The notes beneath the pieces were generated by a model, which saw only the letters and a list, made by a program, of their open reading frames with translations, made no database searches and had not been told where the DNA came from. DNA of 64,000 bases from Hormiphora californensis (Eukaryota; Ctenophora; Tentaculata; Cydippida; Pleurobrachiidae): NCBI GenBank assembly GCA_020137815.1, contig CM035351.1:2579409-2643408 (forward strand), written 5' to 3'. A program made the translations under genes and the position numbers. Positions 46,806 to 62,469 of this stretch are shown in pieces. The first letter of the stretch is position 1. Each line of letters begins with the position of its first letter.

Positions 46806-49679
46806 ATGGATGATCTCCGAGAGCCCTGGTAAGAAATATTTTATCACATATTTTAACATATATCGTCTCGTCCGTCAACTCGTCACCCGATACTTGCTGT
46901 AAATGACTAGACACGTACATCGAGCAGCGAGATGTTACAGTGCCTGACAATGGTTTCTGCCGTGAAGTTTAACATCTGTCAAACCATGGCACATACATGG
47001 CCAGAATACATGTACAAGGAGTGACAAATGTGAATACGGAGAAGACACGAAAAAATGGTTTCTGGTAGCACTCTAGGCACGGCGTGCCTGGTGAAATTTT
47101 AACACGACCTAGCATGCAACGGGAAACCACCACTTGTACGTGGTAGCTGAGGGTCTACAGAATGGCGCTACGGTGCGGGAAAAAAAAGTCCATTCCCTAA
47201 AATCGTTTTTTTACTTTTATTTGATTTGGGTCAAAATTGGCTATATTAAACGTGGTCCCGAAAAATCCATAATGACTTAGCACACGAAATATGTCACCCC
47301 CACCTATTTTTGCACGTAGAATCGATTGCCGTTGAAGTCGAATCTCTAAAATGACTGTAAAATGGTCAAAAGTTGATTTTTTACCATTTTTTGGAGGTTT
47401 TTGGCCCCTAAACCATTGAAAACGTTGCGATAGGAATTTGAAACTAGTGCCAATCGTTAAAATGGTCATTTTTCTACCAAGAACCAAGTTTTCGTGTATA
47501 TCCGATTTATGGTTAGATTTGGGCAAATTGTTGAAATCTGCCAACTAGGAGAACCGTAACTTGATTTTCTTGTTTTTTGGATTTTGGCATTTTTGACAAA
47601 CTTCTGATTGAAATGGTCAATCGGGACCATGCTTAAGTTGTTTATGGGACAATTTTCGACTAAAATCCAAGATTTCATACCAATCCAATAACAGATCGTT
47701 GATTTATAGAAAATTTAAGTAGGCAAAACGGTGAAAATAAGCAAGAAAAGTTGTCATTTTGACCGTTTTGCCTACGCAAATTTTCTATAAATCAACGATC
47801 TGTTATTGGATTGGTATGAAATCTTGGATTTTAGTCGAAAATTGTCCCATAAACAACTTAAGCATGGTCCCGATTGACCATTTCAATCAGAAGTTTGTCA
47901 AAAATGCCAAAATCCAAAAAACAAGAAAATCAAGTTACGGTTCTCCTAGTTGGCAGATTTCAACAATTTGCCCAAATCTAACCATAAATCGGATATACAC
48001 GAAAACTTGGTTCTTGGTAGAAAAATGACCATTTTAACGATTGGCACTAGTTTCAAATTCCTATCGCAACGTTTTCAATGGTTTAGGGGCCAAAAACCTC
48101 CAAAAAATGGTAAAAAATCAACTTTTGACCATTTTACAGTCATTTTAGAGATTCGACTTCAACGGCAATCGATTCTACGTGCAAAAATAGGTGGGGGTGA
48201 CATATTTCGTGTGCTAAGTCATTATGGATTTTTCGGGACCACGTTTAATATAGCCAATTTTGACCCAAATCAAATAAAAGTAAAAAAAACGATTTTAGGG
48301 AATGGACTTTTTTTTCCCGCACCGTAGCGCCATTCTGTAGACCCTCAGCTACCACGTACAAGTGGTGGTTTCCCGTTGCATGCTAGGTCGTGTTAAAATT
48401 TCACCAGGCACGCCGTGTAGGTCGTATTAAAGTTTCACCATGCACCAGTAGACTTCCAATGTGTAGAGTAATTAGCAACGATAAATACCCCTAGTACTAG
48501 ACTACTAGTTCCTACTCATGTCACACTTTTATGCAACTTGTGGGAAATAAGTGGTATTTAACTCCTACCCCCCCTTTTCTGCTATTTACACAACTCCCTC
48601 CCCCTCAGCCCCTACCGGATTGCAGATGACTGTGGCGGTGCCTTTACCATGGGTTGTGTAGGGAGCGCCATTTTCACCGGCATAAAGGGATGGAAGACTG
48701 CCCCTGTCGTGAGTTAATTAGCTAATTAATTGTCTGTTTAGATACTTTGAATTGTTCATACTTTCTATTTATTCTATTCCGGAGCACGGACACGGTGTCA
48801 AGCGAATCAATAGATACTGTACTACAATTTCTGTGCCCTAACACTCTTTTCTTTACTCACAGGGTTACAAGGCTCGGTTTCATGGCGCTATCACGTCCAT
48901 AAAGATGAAGGCCCCTGTCTACGGAGGTAAGACGTCATTTAATTCACATTCCCTATTTCTGGTGCTTTAACTTGTTATTCAGACTCGTACACACACGCAC
49001 ACAAGCTTTCCTGTGATGATACAACGAGCACTTTTCCCCTAAATTTAGCTGCCTTCCCCTTAGCAGTAACGCGCGTTGCGTCTCACCTATTGAAATGTAC
49101 GAGTTGTGAGCAGTTGTTATGCGCGGCGGGACTCGGATTGTTTATGGAGTCATATGACATTTGACACTCATTTCAACTGCTCGGTCGTTACATCTCCGGT
49201 TGGCTGTCACTAATTAGACCCAATCATTATATCACTAATTAGACCAAATTACCATCCTTTCAGGTAATTTTGGTGTCTGGGGACTGACGTTTTCCGCCTG
49301 TGATTGTACAATGATTTACTTGAGGAACAAGGAAGACCCCTGGAATTCTATCACTTCCGGCGCAATAACTGGGGGCATTCTATCCATTCGACGTGAGTTA
49401 TATAATTTAATAATTTACCGTGGTGCTCCGTCACATTGGCCGCCCGCATAGCGTTGCCTATGACATAACCACTACAGACTGGCCACATTATGACATGATC
49501 ACTGCGGAGTGGGCTCATCTAACCCTCTACCCCTCTCAGATGGTCCAACTGCTGCTGCTACATCGGCCCTAATTGGAGGATTCATTCTTGCTATGATTGA
49601 AGGAGTGACAGTACTCATAACTCGAATGAACTCGGACGCCTACAAGCCTGTGATGCCTACTGTACCCGATATGGTTTGA
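46806..49679 (+). CDS. TIMM17: TIMM17, mitochondrial inner membrane translocase subunit
   Basis: Subunit of the TIM23 presequence translocase in the mitochondrial inner membrane. Five exons: 46806-46828, 48609-48708, 48863-48926, 49264-49392, 49540-49679; phases agree, about 151 residues. The N-terminus [23 protein letters not shown] matches the Tim17 signature. Four hydrophobic segments are present, with [20 protein letters not shown] as the characteristic loop, and [20 protein letters not shown] as the last helix. The 1.78-kb first intron is mostly a palindromic transposon. No frame breaks. The C-terminus is short compared with the vertebrate proteins. Confidence 0.93.
47078..48417. mobile_element. 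1.34-kb near-perfect palindromic element in TIMM17 intron 1
   Basis: Begins CACGGCGTGCCTGGTG and ends in the inverted form. Arms of about 650 bp meet near 47735-47762 around a short AAG-rich spacer. Related ends (GCACGGCGTGCC then ATTTTAAC) appear at 20237. ORFs on opposite strands with the same protein are mirror products. No transposase. Confidence 0.85.
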
Positions 49680-49841
49680 GCAAGGGAGGGACTGAGCGGG
49701 ATCCGTGTTTTTAGATTGTGGAGATGTAATGTGCTTCAGAGCTCCAGCCGACAGGGGAGCAGTCTAGGTGTGCCCTCTTTTATTTATTAAGACCTGCTAA
49801 GTTTTGTAAGAAATGACTGTTCCCTCGTTTTTGAAATTGCC

Positions 49842-50051
49842 GTGTTTTACTTTGCCAGCCACCCGCGGGGTATAGCACCTTTCCAACCCACTTTCAACTT
49901 TGGCTACACGGTACACCCTATTCCTGGCAGCCGTAATCCGGGTCTCTACCAGCCAGGAGAGAGAGATAGAGAGGATCGGATAAGGAAACCACCAGCCAAT
50001 ACACCGGGAAATGTGGCTACAAGATCGCAACGGTTCCTGAATTCATTTTAG
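49842..50051 (+). other. Unassigned 69-codon ORF downstream of TIMM17
   Basis: Open frame with non-repetitive composition rich in Pro, Gly and Arg (contains FNFGYTVHPIPGSRNPG and GERDREDRIRKPP). It could be a terminal exon of an unseen transcript, an alternative 3' exon of TIMM17, or chance. A CAG acceptor-like site precedes it at 49858. Confidence 0.25.
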
Positions 50052-50268
50052 GACCGCTTGTATGCGCGGCGCATGGGAACAGCTTCGCGCGAGATGGGAT
50101 ACTTTTCATGTGAGGGAATGGATGCGCATACCGCGAACAGAGCTCCCGAAAGTGTGCGGTCTTGTAGCCACGTAGGAATATAAAACGAGGAACATTGTCA
50201 AAAGAAAACGTTTTAAAACCAAAAGCAACTAATAATTTAACAAGAGAGTCATTGGCATGAGTCCATGT

Positions 50269-53200
50269 TTAGACGGGCGTGAGAGAGGCGAAGATGTCGT
50301 TTTCAATGGTCGAATATGTCTTGTAATCGGCTGCAACTCGTTTCGCTGTAGGTAGGAACCTGCCATAGATATCGCTTGATTTGGCGTCCAAGGCACCGGA
50401 CACCCTGTCTGCTAGTTCCGTGTCTCCCTTCAGACGCAGTAGAGTAGCAATGGCAAGCTCTGATGCAACTCTGAGACCTGGAGGAGTCTTGCGTGTAGTG
50501 CTATCAAGCAGTGGTACAAGGAGTGAGCGAGTGTGAGTATCAGAGAGAGGTGGACATCCGCTAATTGAGATATGGTGGATGGTGGATGTGGCAAAGAGAC
50601 GGATATCATTGCTGGTATGAGCGCAGTTAGTTGTCAGCCCTGTAACCAGTCTATCAAGTAGCTCCCTGTGTTCCCCAGTCCCTTGCAGATGGATAATAAG
50701 CCGTGATGCGGTGTAACTTGCTGCGTTACAAACCTGCACATTATCACTCTCCAGTGCTTTAACTGTTCCCTCACACACTTCCTCTACTAGATCCAGTTTA
50801 GCAAGACGTCCAGGGGCATATCTGGCGAGACCAGCTAGAGCCAAGACCCGTCCATGACGTGCCTCTTTAGTAGAGGGCGCACTGAGGACACCCTCTCTGA
50901 TATCCTTCACTAGATCTTCCTCTTTGTAAAATGTAGCGAGAGCACCAAAACATGCCCCATTAGCCGTCCTAACTGTATCCTCAGGGGCACCCATGTTAAG
51001 TTTCAATGTGTTCGCAATAGAAACTTGTAGATTTGGTGACATGCCAGCCCCTCCAAGATACATGGTACCATGCAGCGCTGCAAACATAGTCTCCCTGGTA
51101 CTGAGATTCTCATTCTTGGTTCCATTGTGGATATCAGTGAAGAGGTTATCCACCTTGCTGTGGAGGGTAACTAGCTTGGTCAGGGCAGTCACACCCCTAC
51201 ATCTCACATCTCGGGAAGTATCGTTCAGGGACTTCATAAAAGTTGTCTGGAGTTGGGACAGGAACGGTTTTAGTGCCACCTTCACCTTCTCGATCAGGAG
51301 AGACAGTGTATCTAGACAGGCCATCTTGACAGACTGACTGTACCGCTCACCCAGAACCCTGATCAGAGGTCCGGTAATCTGGACAACTGATGGCTTCAAA
51401 GCGGGGGCATCAGTTAACTGGATTGCCTCACGAAGACCAATGATAGCTTGTTCCTTCAGATCTGGGCTACCATTTAGTATCCCCTCTCTGTAGAGAAGGA
51501 CAAGATGTGCAATACCCTTAGGTAGACAGAATCCCGGCAGAGTGTAGGTCAGATCCCGTTTGTACTTGTTCTCCACCGCCATACTGACACAAGTCCTCAA
51601 ATCAGGAACTAACCTCACCATGTCTTCACTAGACAACCTCTTTGTAGCCACATTGAACGCCCCCCAGCACGTCTTAACAACCTCCTTATCGGGATCACTA
51701 AACCTTCCTAGCAGGGCCTTCCACATTGCCACAATATGATCTTCAATTGCGAGGTGTTCATTGGTACAGAATGTAGCGAATAACAGGGCACAATACCTCC
51801 TCTTCTGGACATCTTCCTCTCCAAACATTTCACTGAGGATCTCCAGGATCGTATCATGACCATCATCTTCTGCTATGGAGCTGACAATTAGTCGGGCATG
51901 TTCTAACTCCTTGGCAAGTTCCTCCCCCTCGTTATCTTCCTCCATCTCGCACAACCCTCCGATAATAGCCGAGATGACGGTATCAAGGTGCTCATACAGG
52001 GCCTCGCCTGCAACTGAGGAGAGGGATGCCAGAGCCCCAATATTGACTGGTTTCTGGACGAGTTTGGGCACCATGTAGGGGAGAACAACACTACTCTTAG
52101 CCTGCATGATTTCCTTCAGTGCTCCAATCAGGTACTCTGCCTTCTCTCCCTCAAGTAGACTCAGGTTAGCCAGCAGAGGAGACAAGATCTCATCCAGGGC
52201 TTTAGTTCCCAGGGAGTCGTGGAGTTTAGCGAATGTACCAGCAGCAGCGTTCCGTACCTCAGGTGAACAATCAGTGAGTGCAGACCGGATTGCGGGCAAT
52301 AGTTTGTCGCTGTAATCCTCGACCTGGTCCTTAGAGGTATCCGATATGATCTTGCTGAGACCCAGACAAACACCCTGTCTTTGTGTAACATCAGGAGACT
52401 GCAGTGAGCTCTCCAAGATGGGGATAACTTCAGGGAGGATCCTATCTCCCAACTTCTTAACCAGATCCTCCAGAGTCCTGTTAGCAACTGCCCTCTTGTC
52501 GTAAACATCGCTCGCCAGACAGCTCAGAATCAACTCGATCAGCACTGGTAATATCTCCTTGAGAGTCTTGGGAGTGTTGGTAACCACGATCTTCCAGATG
52601 TGGAGACCAGCCTGTCGGACCGCTAGGGCAATATCAGATCGGGCCATGTAGAGACCAGAGAAGACCCTGTTCCTCCTCTCACTACCCAGTGCACCAATAA
52701 TCAGTCTCCTGGTTTCATCCGTTCCAAAGTTGTCGTCCTCATCTCCGGTCACAGTGCTCTGTTTTCCTGAGACACCCATCACTCTGTAGAGGAGATCACC
52801 AAGGAGTTGGCATGATGCCAGCCTGATCCTGTAGTTGTCGTGGAACAACCCGTCCTCCAGATGGGGCAGGAAGAGGTTGATTGCAGAGTCAGCGTACTGT
52901 TGAACAGTTCTCTGTCCGGCTTTGTAGGAGGTATTCCTGACAAACTCGCTCTCACTGGCCAGACCAGACAAGATGGGATTGAGGATGAGACCGATGTATT
53001 TAGCAAACCTCTCCTTCATTGTTATGGGTAGGTAGATAAACAGCAGCAGATACCCATCCCTGATGTGAGGTAGGAGCTCCTCATCTTGGAGACAGGTCAG
53101 GATTTCATCCATCATCGTGTCCAACTTCTCCTCCCCTAACCCTGCCATAACCTCACTTATACCCTGGGCAGCACCAGACCGATCAACAGAGCTGATTTCG

Positions 53201-56200
53201 GAGATCAGGGTGGCTAACAACCACTCCATGAGACCAGGAATCTCCCCGATGCCCTTTACGAGGCATCCCAGTGCCCGAGCGGAGTAGAGCCTCACATCAG
53301 GGACTGGGTCCATGAGACCACCTTTTAGACCGGGGATGATTGAGTCTAGGTAGGGCTTTAGATCTTTCTCCTCGGTCAAAACCAGCATGTTACCGATGAT
53401 TTGAGCGGCGGATTTCTTGGTTTCAGTCCTCTGGTTGAATGACCTAGTAACAACTGGAACAATAAGGGCTAGAGATGGGGCGTCAATCTTGTGAACAAAG
53501 GAAGTCTTCATAAGACCCTGGAGACACTTGTCTGTGTTCTTGGTTGGGTCATGTAGCGCATCCAGGAGCAACTTCACAATCGCCTGGATCTCAGGATTCC
53601 GGATTACAGAACCGATTTGGGTTAGAGCGGTGAGACCTGATCTCTGGACCTTTGTATGGGAATCTGCCATCACTTCAATTAGTTTGGGTACAATAGAGGG
53701 AAGGCAGGAGGAGAGCTGTTTGGGGTTGCAATGTGCCATTGCACCTAGCAACTCCACACTCCCGCACTTTGTCCTCCAAGCATCGTCTTCAAGGGCCTTC
53801 AACAGAGAGGGCAGGACCAACTTGACACCGTGAGCACTTAGCTTACCCATGATAGCTTTGGATGCCTTCTCAGCGGCATCTCTAACATATTGATTCCCAT
53901 CACCAAAACACACCAAGAGATGAGGTAGGACGTTGATGACGTAGGGCTCAAACAGAGTTCCCATAGTTGAACAAAGCTGCTCAAATGCCATGAGTGCTCC
54001 CTCCCTATGTTGCGGGCTCTTCTTGTCCTGGATGGATTCAATCAGTTTGGGCATGATCTCCAAGCTGTTTGAGAGACAGCAGTCCAAGGCCCTTGACAAG
54101 TCCAGATAGTCCGTAAGCAGCACCCCTTCCTCTCTCCATACTTCTCACTCTCCATCAGCTGGTATAGAATTCTCTGGACAAGCTGGGGAGCCAGATCCTT
54201 GATGGCCGGGACCAGAGGAGCAAGGCACTGTGCTACAGCACTTTGAACCTGTTCTGAAGGGGTCGAGAGAGCCTCCATGAGCTTGCATACAATAGGCTTC
54301 ACCTTGGGGTCACTAGTTGAAAGATGCTTAGCAAGGGTCGCCATTAGGATGACAACGTTCTGTTTCACGACATCGTTAGATTTAGAATCAGGGGTGTTGT
54401 CCAGGTAGTTCTCAAATACAGGCAGCAGGACATCAATAACGAGCTTTCCGTGCACGTTGATGATGTAAATACCAACATCCCTCATCTTGCCTTGCACTAT
54501 GGGGGAGTGGTCGGAGAGACCCCGGGGAACCAATAAAGAGACCAGAGAGAGGAGTTCCTCATTAACTAGGATTGGAACCAGCGAGTGGAGAGCCAGTGCT
54601 ATTCCCGCCCGTTCCTCCCAGGCATCAGCACTAGCCGCCACCAACACCCGACCCATCTCATCCAGGATGGGCTTAGGAGGCTCGTATCTTTCCCCATACT
54701 TGGTCATGAGGGCCTGTAACACTTGGTCACTCATCCAATCCATCTCTCGGACAGCCTCAGTCAGGGCGGTAGCAGCAGCGTTCTGGAGGTACCCCTCCTT
54801 ACGTACTACAAACTGCAGTATACCAGTACATACAGCAGGGTAAAGGTGGAATTTACAGGTTCTGTTGGACCACAGCTCTGCAGCACACTTTTTAACCGAG
54901 TCTACCTCGTCAAACATACACAACCACACCGTAGCGCTGAGTCTCTGGCCCAGGGTGAGCGGGTCGGTGCTCTCGTACAACTGGTGGGTTAGGGGTTTAG
55001 CAAGGGTTTCCAGACCCAACAGAATGTTTGATCTGAGAGTATCGTGACTGGAGCTAAGGAAATCAACCAGTACTGTGATCTCTCCCTCCCCGGCAACAGC
55101 GCACCCCTCCTCTCCACTGCTAGCAATGCACACTTCATCTATCAGCGCTAACAGCCTGTTTCCTACCGGACCAACGGGTTTCCGTTCGAACGTTTCACAT
55201 GCCATTTTCAAGATATCAGTTAGGGGCATGAAGGAGGGTCCATCGAATATGTTGTCAGTGGTTGCTCTCTTCTGGACGTGTGCCAGGGTTACATCCAACG
55301 CGATAACAGCGTTCCCTTCATAGGACTCCTCCGTCATGTCCATGTTGGCGATAACATAACGCAACAGGGGGAATGCGAGGGAGAATGAAGCTGAGGAGAG
55401 GGTGAATCCGTCAGACAACATCGTCTTGAAATGCTCAATGCACCGTCCAAAGGATGTATCCAGGGGTTCACCAAGCCAGTCAGGGTTTATAGCGCAGGGC
55501 GGGTCGTGGAGTCGAACAGACAGTCCGTCCCATCAGACTGGCCAGATCTTTGAAACTAGGTGGGAACACCTTGTGGGTGATCTTCTGTAACAGGTTTCGT
55601 TGCATTCTTAGCAGAGACAGGGAACATTCAGGATCGTCATGGTAACGGATGCGATACGGGCTATGTTGTGCATTAGGTGATTCACATCCTGCCTCGAGAC
55701 AACTCATCAATATACGGTACTGATGGTTGAATGAACCCATAACCTGGGTCACATGAGCCCTGGTACCTGACTCAACCTGGAGTCTTTCATTCAGTTGATC
55801 TTGCTGTTTCTTGGTAAGCTTCATTCCCTGTTGAGCCTTCCTCTTAGCCTCCATTTCCTCAGCCCACTTCTGATCAGCGACAGAGTACATCTTACTCTCC
55901 CTCTTGACATTCTTGTCCAACACAAAGCTCTTTTCAAATTCCTCCAGGAGGGATGACTTCCAGAGGGTACCCTCAGGGGTCCTATGTATCTCCATGTCCT
56001 CTAGGTCGATGGACTTCAGGGCACCTCCTTCAAACTCGTCCAGGGAACCCACCACTAGGGGTGTAATCAGAGGTGAGACAATGAGACACCAGACTTGAGA
56101 CCAGGAGGTATGTTTCTGGGGTCCGGTTACCAGCGACCACAGCTAGGATCTCCTCACTGTGATCCTCTCCAAACCGGTACAGATCCATGCCCTGGGTGGC

Positions 56201-58483
56201 GGTAACAAACAAACGGGATCCCTCCGGTTGGAGGTTAGCTGAGTGAAGCAGCAGGAGACTGTCTAGGATGTACCTCTCTCGAGCCTCCATCTGGAGATCT
56301 CTGAACACTTGGTAAACATTAGACATCATCCTAACGTACCGGGATACAGCTTCAGGGTCATCCTCTGTCCTCTTCACTCCTTCCACTGTCCTCTTTAGAT
56401 AGGAAATAGCGTGCACACCTAGTGAGGGCATGTTAACCACGACTTGTTTCAGAGCGGCAAATCCTTCAGACCGGTTGGAGTAGGGTTTGGTGAAAGCAAT
56501 CTCTAGTAGTAGAGACATTAGAGTCTCTTGCTCATTCTCACTCATCTCTGCACCGTGGTTCAGTAGGGACAATCTGAGGAACCCCTACCAAGCCCTTTCC
56601 CTCTGTCTCGCTGGTCGTTGGTAGTACCTTGGCAGAGATCGCATGGAGAGTGGTGGCAGTAAAGAGGTTTGCCTTGATGATCTCGAAATCACTGACTCCC
56701 AGATCCCTATCCATGAGTTTGAGAACCAGGTACCCAGCCAGGAAGCCCTCAACACTATAATTAGGTACAGCTTTAGCACATTTCTCCATAACAGAGACAA
56801 GGGAATCCTCGAGGAGCTCCAGGAATGGCATGGTATCATCATGATACAGGAGGTCAGCGGCCAGAAGGAAGGCAGCACCTTGTTCGAGCTGTCGCCCCGC
56901 TCAAAATACCAGATCTGAAGAACTCAGTAGTGTCCTTGGGGATATCGCTCTTCACATTCCTAGCCCAGGCTCCTGCAGCAGTTACAGCCGCTATCTGGGC
57001 TGTCTCATTAGTATCAGTATTCAAATACCCTTGGATATGGGTGATGGCCTCCAGGGACAGCTGCTCAGACTTGTACACACCAGCCATTCGTCCTACCAGA
57101 GACAGAATCATGACCCGATGTTGATAGGCCGTTATCTTACCATGGGCACCCTGAAGGACCTTCATCAGCCCTGTCAGTACCTCACCCTGGGCCGTGCTAT
57201 CAGACATACTTGGCAACATGCCATCAAAACACGCCACAGTTCCCTCGTTAACAACGGCATTGGTGGACGATAAGAGAGGTCCCCAGGATCTCAATCAAAT
57301 CCTTGCTATACCTACTGATATCAAGGGGTGTTTGGGATAGGACCTCGGCAAATGCTGCCACGGCAAACTCAGGTGTCCTAAGAGCGGCCCGTCTCATGCC
57401 AGGAAGGAATCTTGGTGGAGAAGAGCTCATGGGAGTCAGTTTGGGCGATCAAGTAGCTGGCAGTACACAGGATATGAGGATGGGTTGCCTTCTTGGCAAG
57501 GAACAACACCTCAACATACTTATCGAGTGCTTTAGGGAGAGATGCGGGTTGAAGTGACACCAGGAAGGCCAGGAAAGGCATATCCCATGCACTCAAAGTG
57601 GGCGATGAGAGGAGGGAGTCAAGGTATTTAGGGACATTATCTTCACCAACACTGGCCACAAACCGGCGCCTCAGATAATCATTATCTCGCTTCACAACGA
57701 ACTGTTTTCGTCGTCGGTTGGGTAGCGCCTGCCATCCAATAGTAGCAGCAAAGGCAGTTGATTGAAGGGCGACCAAGGCAGAAAGAGCAGCTGAACTTTT
57801 CAGGAACATGCTAGAGAGACAGGACATAAGGGTGAAAGAGGAAGTAAGGACAGCATGTCCAGTCCGGGCCAGATCTCTGGTATAGTGGGGCAGTCGGAGA
57901 GAGATGGAACTCATAGCCTTCATCAGGGCTCCAGCTGCTTGTTTTGGATCTTTCTCACACCAGACACGAATCAAATCCTGAAAAGAAACGAGTTAGGAGG
58001 GAGAGGTCATCATTAGAGATAGGGTGAAGGTTTGGTAGAGAAATGACGTGCTAATATATCATTACAGATATAGGGAATAAGAGAGGGGAATTATAAACCT
58101 GAAGTGCAGCTATTGACTTGTTATCGCAGTATGTCGAGAGAGCATGGGTTACAGCAACCATCAGAATTTTAGCCTCCCCATCACCTATCCCTTCCTTCAG
58201 TTTACCAGTTGTACTCTTCAGAAACTCACATCTTGACTTCTTCCTCGACTGAAGGGGGAAAGGGGGTTGTTCAAACAAAGTGAAAGGGTTTCAGTATTTT
58301 GGTAAAACAAGGGTACAACTGCATGCACATTGCACTGTTGCCTGTCCGTACTGTCTCCACAATCGCTGCGAACAGTTTGATAACAGCCGGGGCAAACTCA
58401 TGTATTACCTGTGAGAGGAGGAAGGGAAGATATTCGTTAATCTGAAACCCACCAACATCAACAGCTATATCGTCTAACTCCAT
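50269..58483 (-). CDS. GCN1: GCN1, ribosome-bound activator of GCN2
   Basis: HEAT-repeat scaffold that binds ribosomes and activates GCN2 in starvation and collision sensing. Exons 58483-58352, 58248-58099 and a very long one, 57977-50269, predict about 2,660 residues (human 2,671, from memory). Conserved blocks include KYGERKGAAYGLSGLVKGLG, FEPYVINVLPHLLVCFGDGN, HGVKLVLPSLLKALE, SVDRSGAAQGISEVMAGLG, EDDNFGTDETRRLI, ERRNRVFSGLYMARSD, VVLPYMVPKLVQKPVN, PGFCLPKGIAHL and VALKPFLSQLQTTF. From 54060 to the stop codon the frame is clean. Between 54061 and 57408 eight single-base +1 breaks occur: about 54061, 54122, 55518, 56071, 56582, 56895, 57277, 57404; removing one base at each gives a continuous alignable protein. 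The exon 1 donor (GTACGG) is weak and inferred from phase. Confidence 0.92.
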
Positions 58484-58821
58484 CACACTACCAGTGAGCT
58501 ATATTGCTACAAAGAAGGGTTGTTAAATTTAAGATACACATCACTACAATTCAATTAATTAAACTCGAATTTAGTATTTCAGGGTAGATAAAATGTAATA
58601 AAAATACACGGCACGAGTGTCAAATATATAGAGGATATATTACTGGTTACAATTCATCTGTTCGATTCGTCTATCATGGACCTCACACTCTCACTCTCTT
58701 CTCTAACTCCCTTCTCTCTCCGCCCATCTCGACCTGCGAGACGGCCCCCTTTCTCTCCGACCAAAATACACAGTTCAGAGCCTAAACGTACTGTTCAAGC
58801 TGTGTTTATTATGAGCAGCCC

Positions 58822-60723
<1,902 letters not shown>

Positions 60724-62467
60724 TCAAACACAAGTCATCTGTATTTCATCGTCAAGGGTTTCCTCGGTCTGGTGGACCGACTCTATGTACTCGATCATAT
60801 CCTGATCCTTGTGGAATGCAAATTTCCAGTGCTTGAATGTCTGATTAAACTTATCAGCTGCCTCACAAACACCTCTGTGATCTACCGTTCTGTCGGGAAA
60901 ACATGTTTAGTAGAAAGCTACACGATTAATGCAAATCAAACAGTGGTCAACATTCTAGGTCCTAGGAGGAACACCCAAATAATATCTCAAACTCCAAATC
61001 CTCCAATACTCACTTGACATTATAGTAGACCTCCACGACCCATCCAGCAACCCTACACGGACAGAACATCCAAGGTCTGTCCTTATCCTTCATTTCCTTG
61101 TTCCTTCGTTTCTGGGTATGATACTCCCTGGCGACAGGATGGAGCTCATATATTGAGTGACAATGGTACCCGGCAACCTTACCCATTCTCTCAGCCAACA
61201 TCGAGGGCTCTGATAGGTCACACTTTGTCTGATCAACTGATACCATACCTGGGAAGGAAGAGTTGAATGAGGGTTGGGTAAAGAAGACCAGGGGACAGGG
61301 TTTAGTTTGATCTACTGAACCTAGAACACTCATAGAGCGCGGTCGGGTACTAATACTCAGGATAGTAAAGGGTAGGGCTAGGGGACAGGTTGTAGGGACT
61401 GTGGGCGACCGGCGAAGTTTGTTATAGGAAGAACATGTAAAATTTAGCAACTGGATGCCTAGAAACCGGGGTTTTTCTTTGAGGTGGGAGTGGTCAGCGA
61501 GTAAATCACAAGCCGCGAATTCCTTTACTGTGTAAGCGACACGGAACACGTTTGAGGAATTAACAAAACTCTATGTCTCCGTCTCTCTCCATCTCTGTCT
61601 CTCCCTCCCTCTCTCGGCTTACCCATTAATTTGATAATATCCCGATCCACAGTATGAGGTAGGTGACTGTAAAGTTTGGAATTCTTCGTTTTACTCTCCC
61701 TCAGTAGGAAAATCCCTAGTTGATTGATGGACACATGCCCTACTTTCCCACTACGACCACTGAGTAGGGTCACTTTAGAGTCATCACTGGATGCCCACCA
61801 GTTTTTGCTAAGGTACATGTAGGGGAGGGCCCCGAAATCGAAATACCCGCTACGGTGCTGAAAAAGTGCGAGGATTAGGATTAGGACTAGGATTAGAAGA
61901 AAATTAACCAACTAGTCTAGTGTGAATAGCCTTATAGCTATTTCTATTTTTATTTAGCTATTAAAAGTATACTATATTAGTCAATAGTCTGTTTGTCCGT
62001 AGTGTGTGAGAACTGTCTGTGTGTAAATTTTTATAGTATTTTGAGGTGTAAGCGCTCCGTCTATATTGACACTCCGTCAATAGGAGCCAACCGGGATGTT
62101 GTCTTTATATGCTGTATATCGATTTTTATCCTTTTTCAAATCAAATCAGAAGTCTAAATTTAAAAATAAAATCAATGATTCCGTAAATTGGATTTCCTAA
62201 ATCTCAGGCAAGGAAATTTGTGAACAAACCTGTGAAAGAATTATTTTGTTGACACCTCCCTCCGGTTCGGAGAGGTACGGCTCGCAAAGCGGATCCCAGA
62301 ATGCCCTAAATTGTCCCTCGGACATATGAGGGGGTCCTTCATAACCTATAAACTGAACCAGGTTCCTGTAACATATCCTCTCCTCCTCGCCCATCTAGTA
62401 ATACTGTCTCTCTCACTTGGTGTGGTGCTGTTATGGTCATCTTCCCTCTCCTGGTGGCAAAGTCATC
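60724..62467 (-). CDS. Unrecognised conserved-looking gene, at least four exons
   Basis: Exons 62467-62230, 61857-61623, 61248-61014 and 60889-60724 join in consistent phases to about 290 residues ending DEIQMTCV. I do not recognise the family. Visible features: an acidic start segment (DGEEERICYRN), FIGYEGPPHMSEGQFRAFW, an aromatic block (YFDFGALPYMYLSKNWWAS), a basic segment (HTQKRRNKEMKDKDRPWMF) followed by a Cys pair (CPC), and a hydrophilic C-terminus. No signal peptide or membrane segment. In the first exon one base must be skipped (GAT then GGGC, 62390-62392) to join two good frames; the exon length minus one (237) fits phase 0 at both ends. A possible start exon (MGSYCLCLK, about 62846) is followed by an in-frame TAA, so the 5' end is uncertain. 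Confidence 0.6.
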
Positions 62468-62469
62468 CT

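Noticed and set aside
47197-48327. Identical protein pairs on opposite strands
   Set aside because: Mirror products of a palindromic element, not duplicated genes.
54042-57974. Short introns as the explanation of the GCN1 frame breaks
   Set aside because: Flanking frames overlap or abut within a few bases and the conserved sequence is continuous, leaving no room for an intron.
50269-58483. GCN1 as a decayed pseudogene
   Set aside because: Residues are conserved on both sides of every break, there are no in-frame stops apart from those caused by the breaks, the last 1,284 codons are fully open, and all breaks share one direction, unlike random decay where deletions usually dominate.
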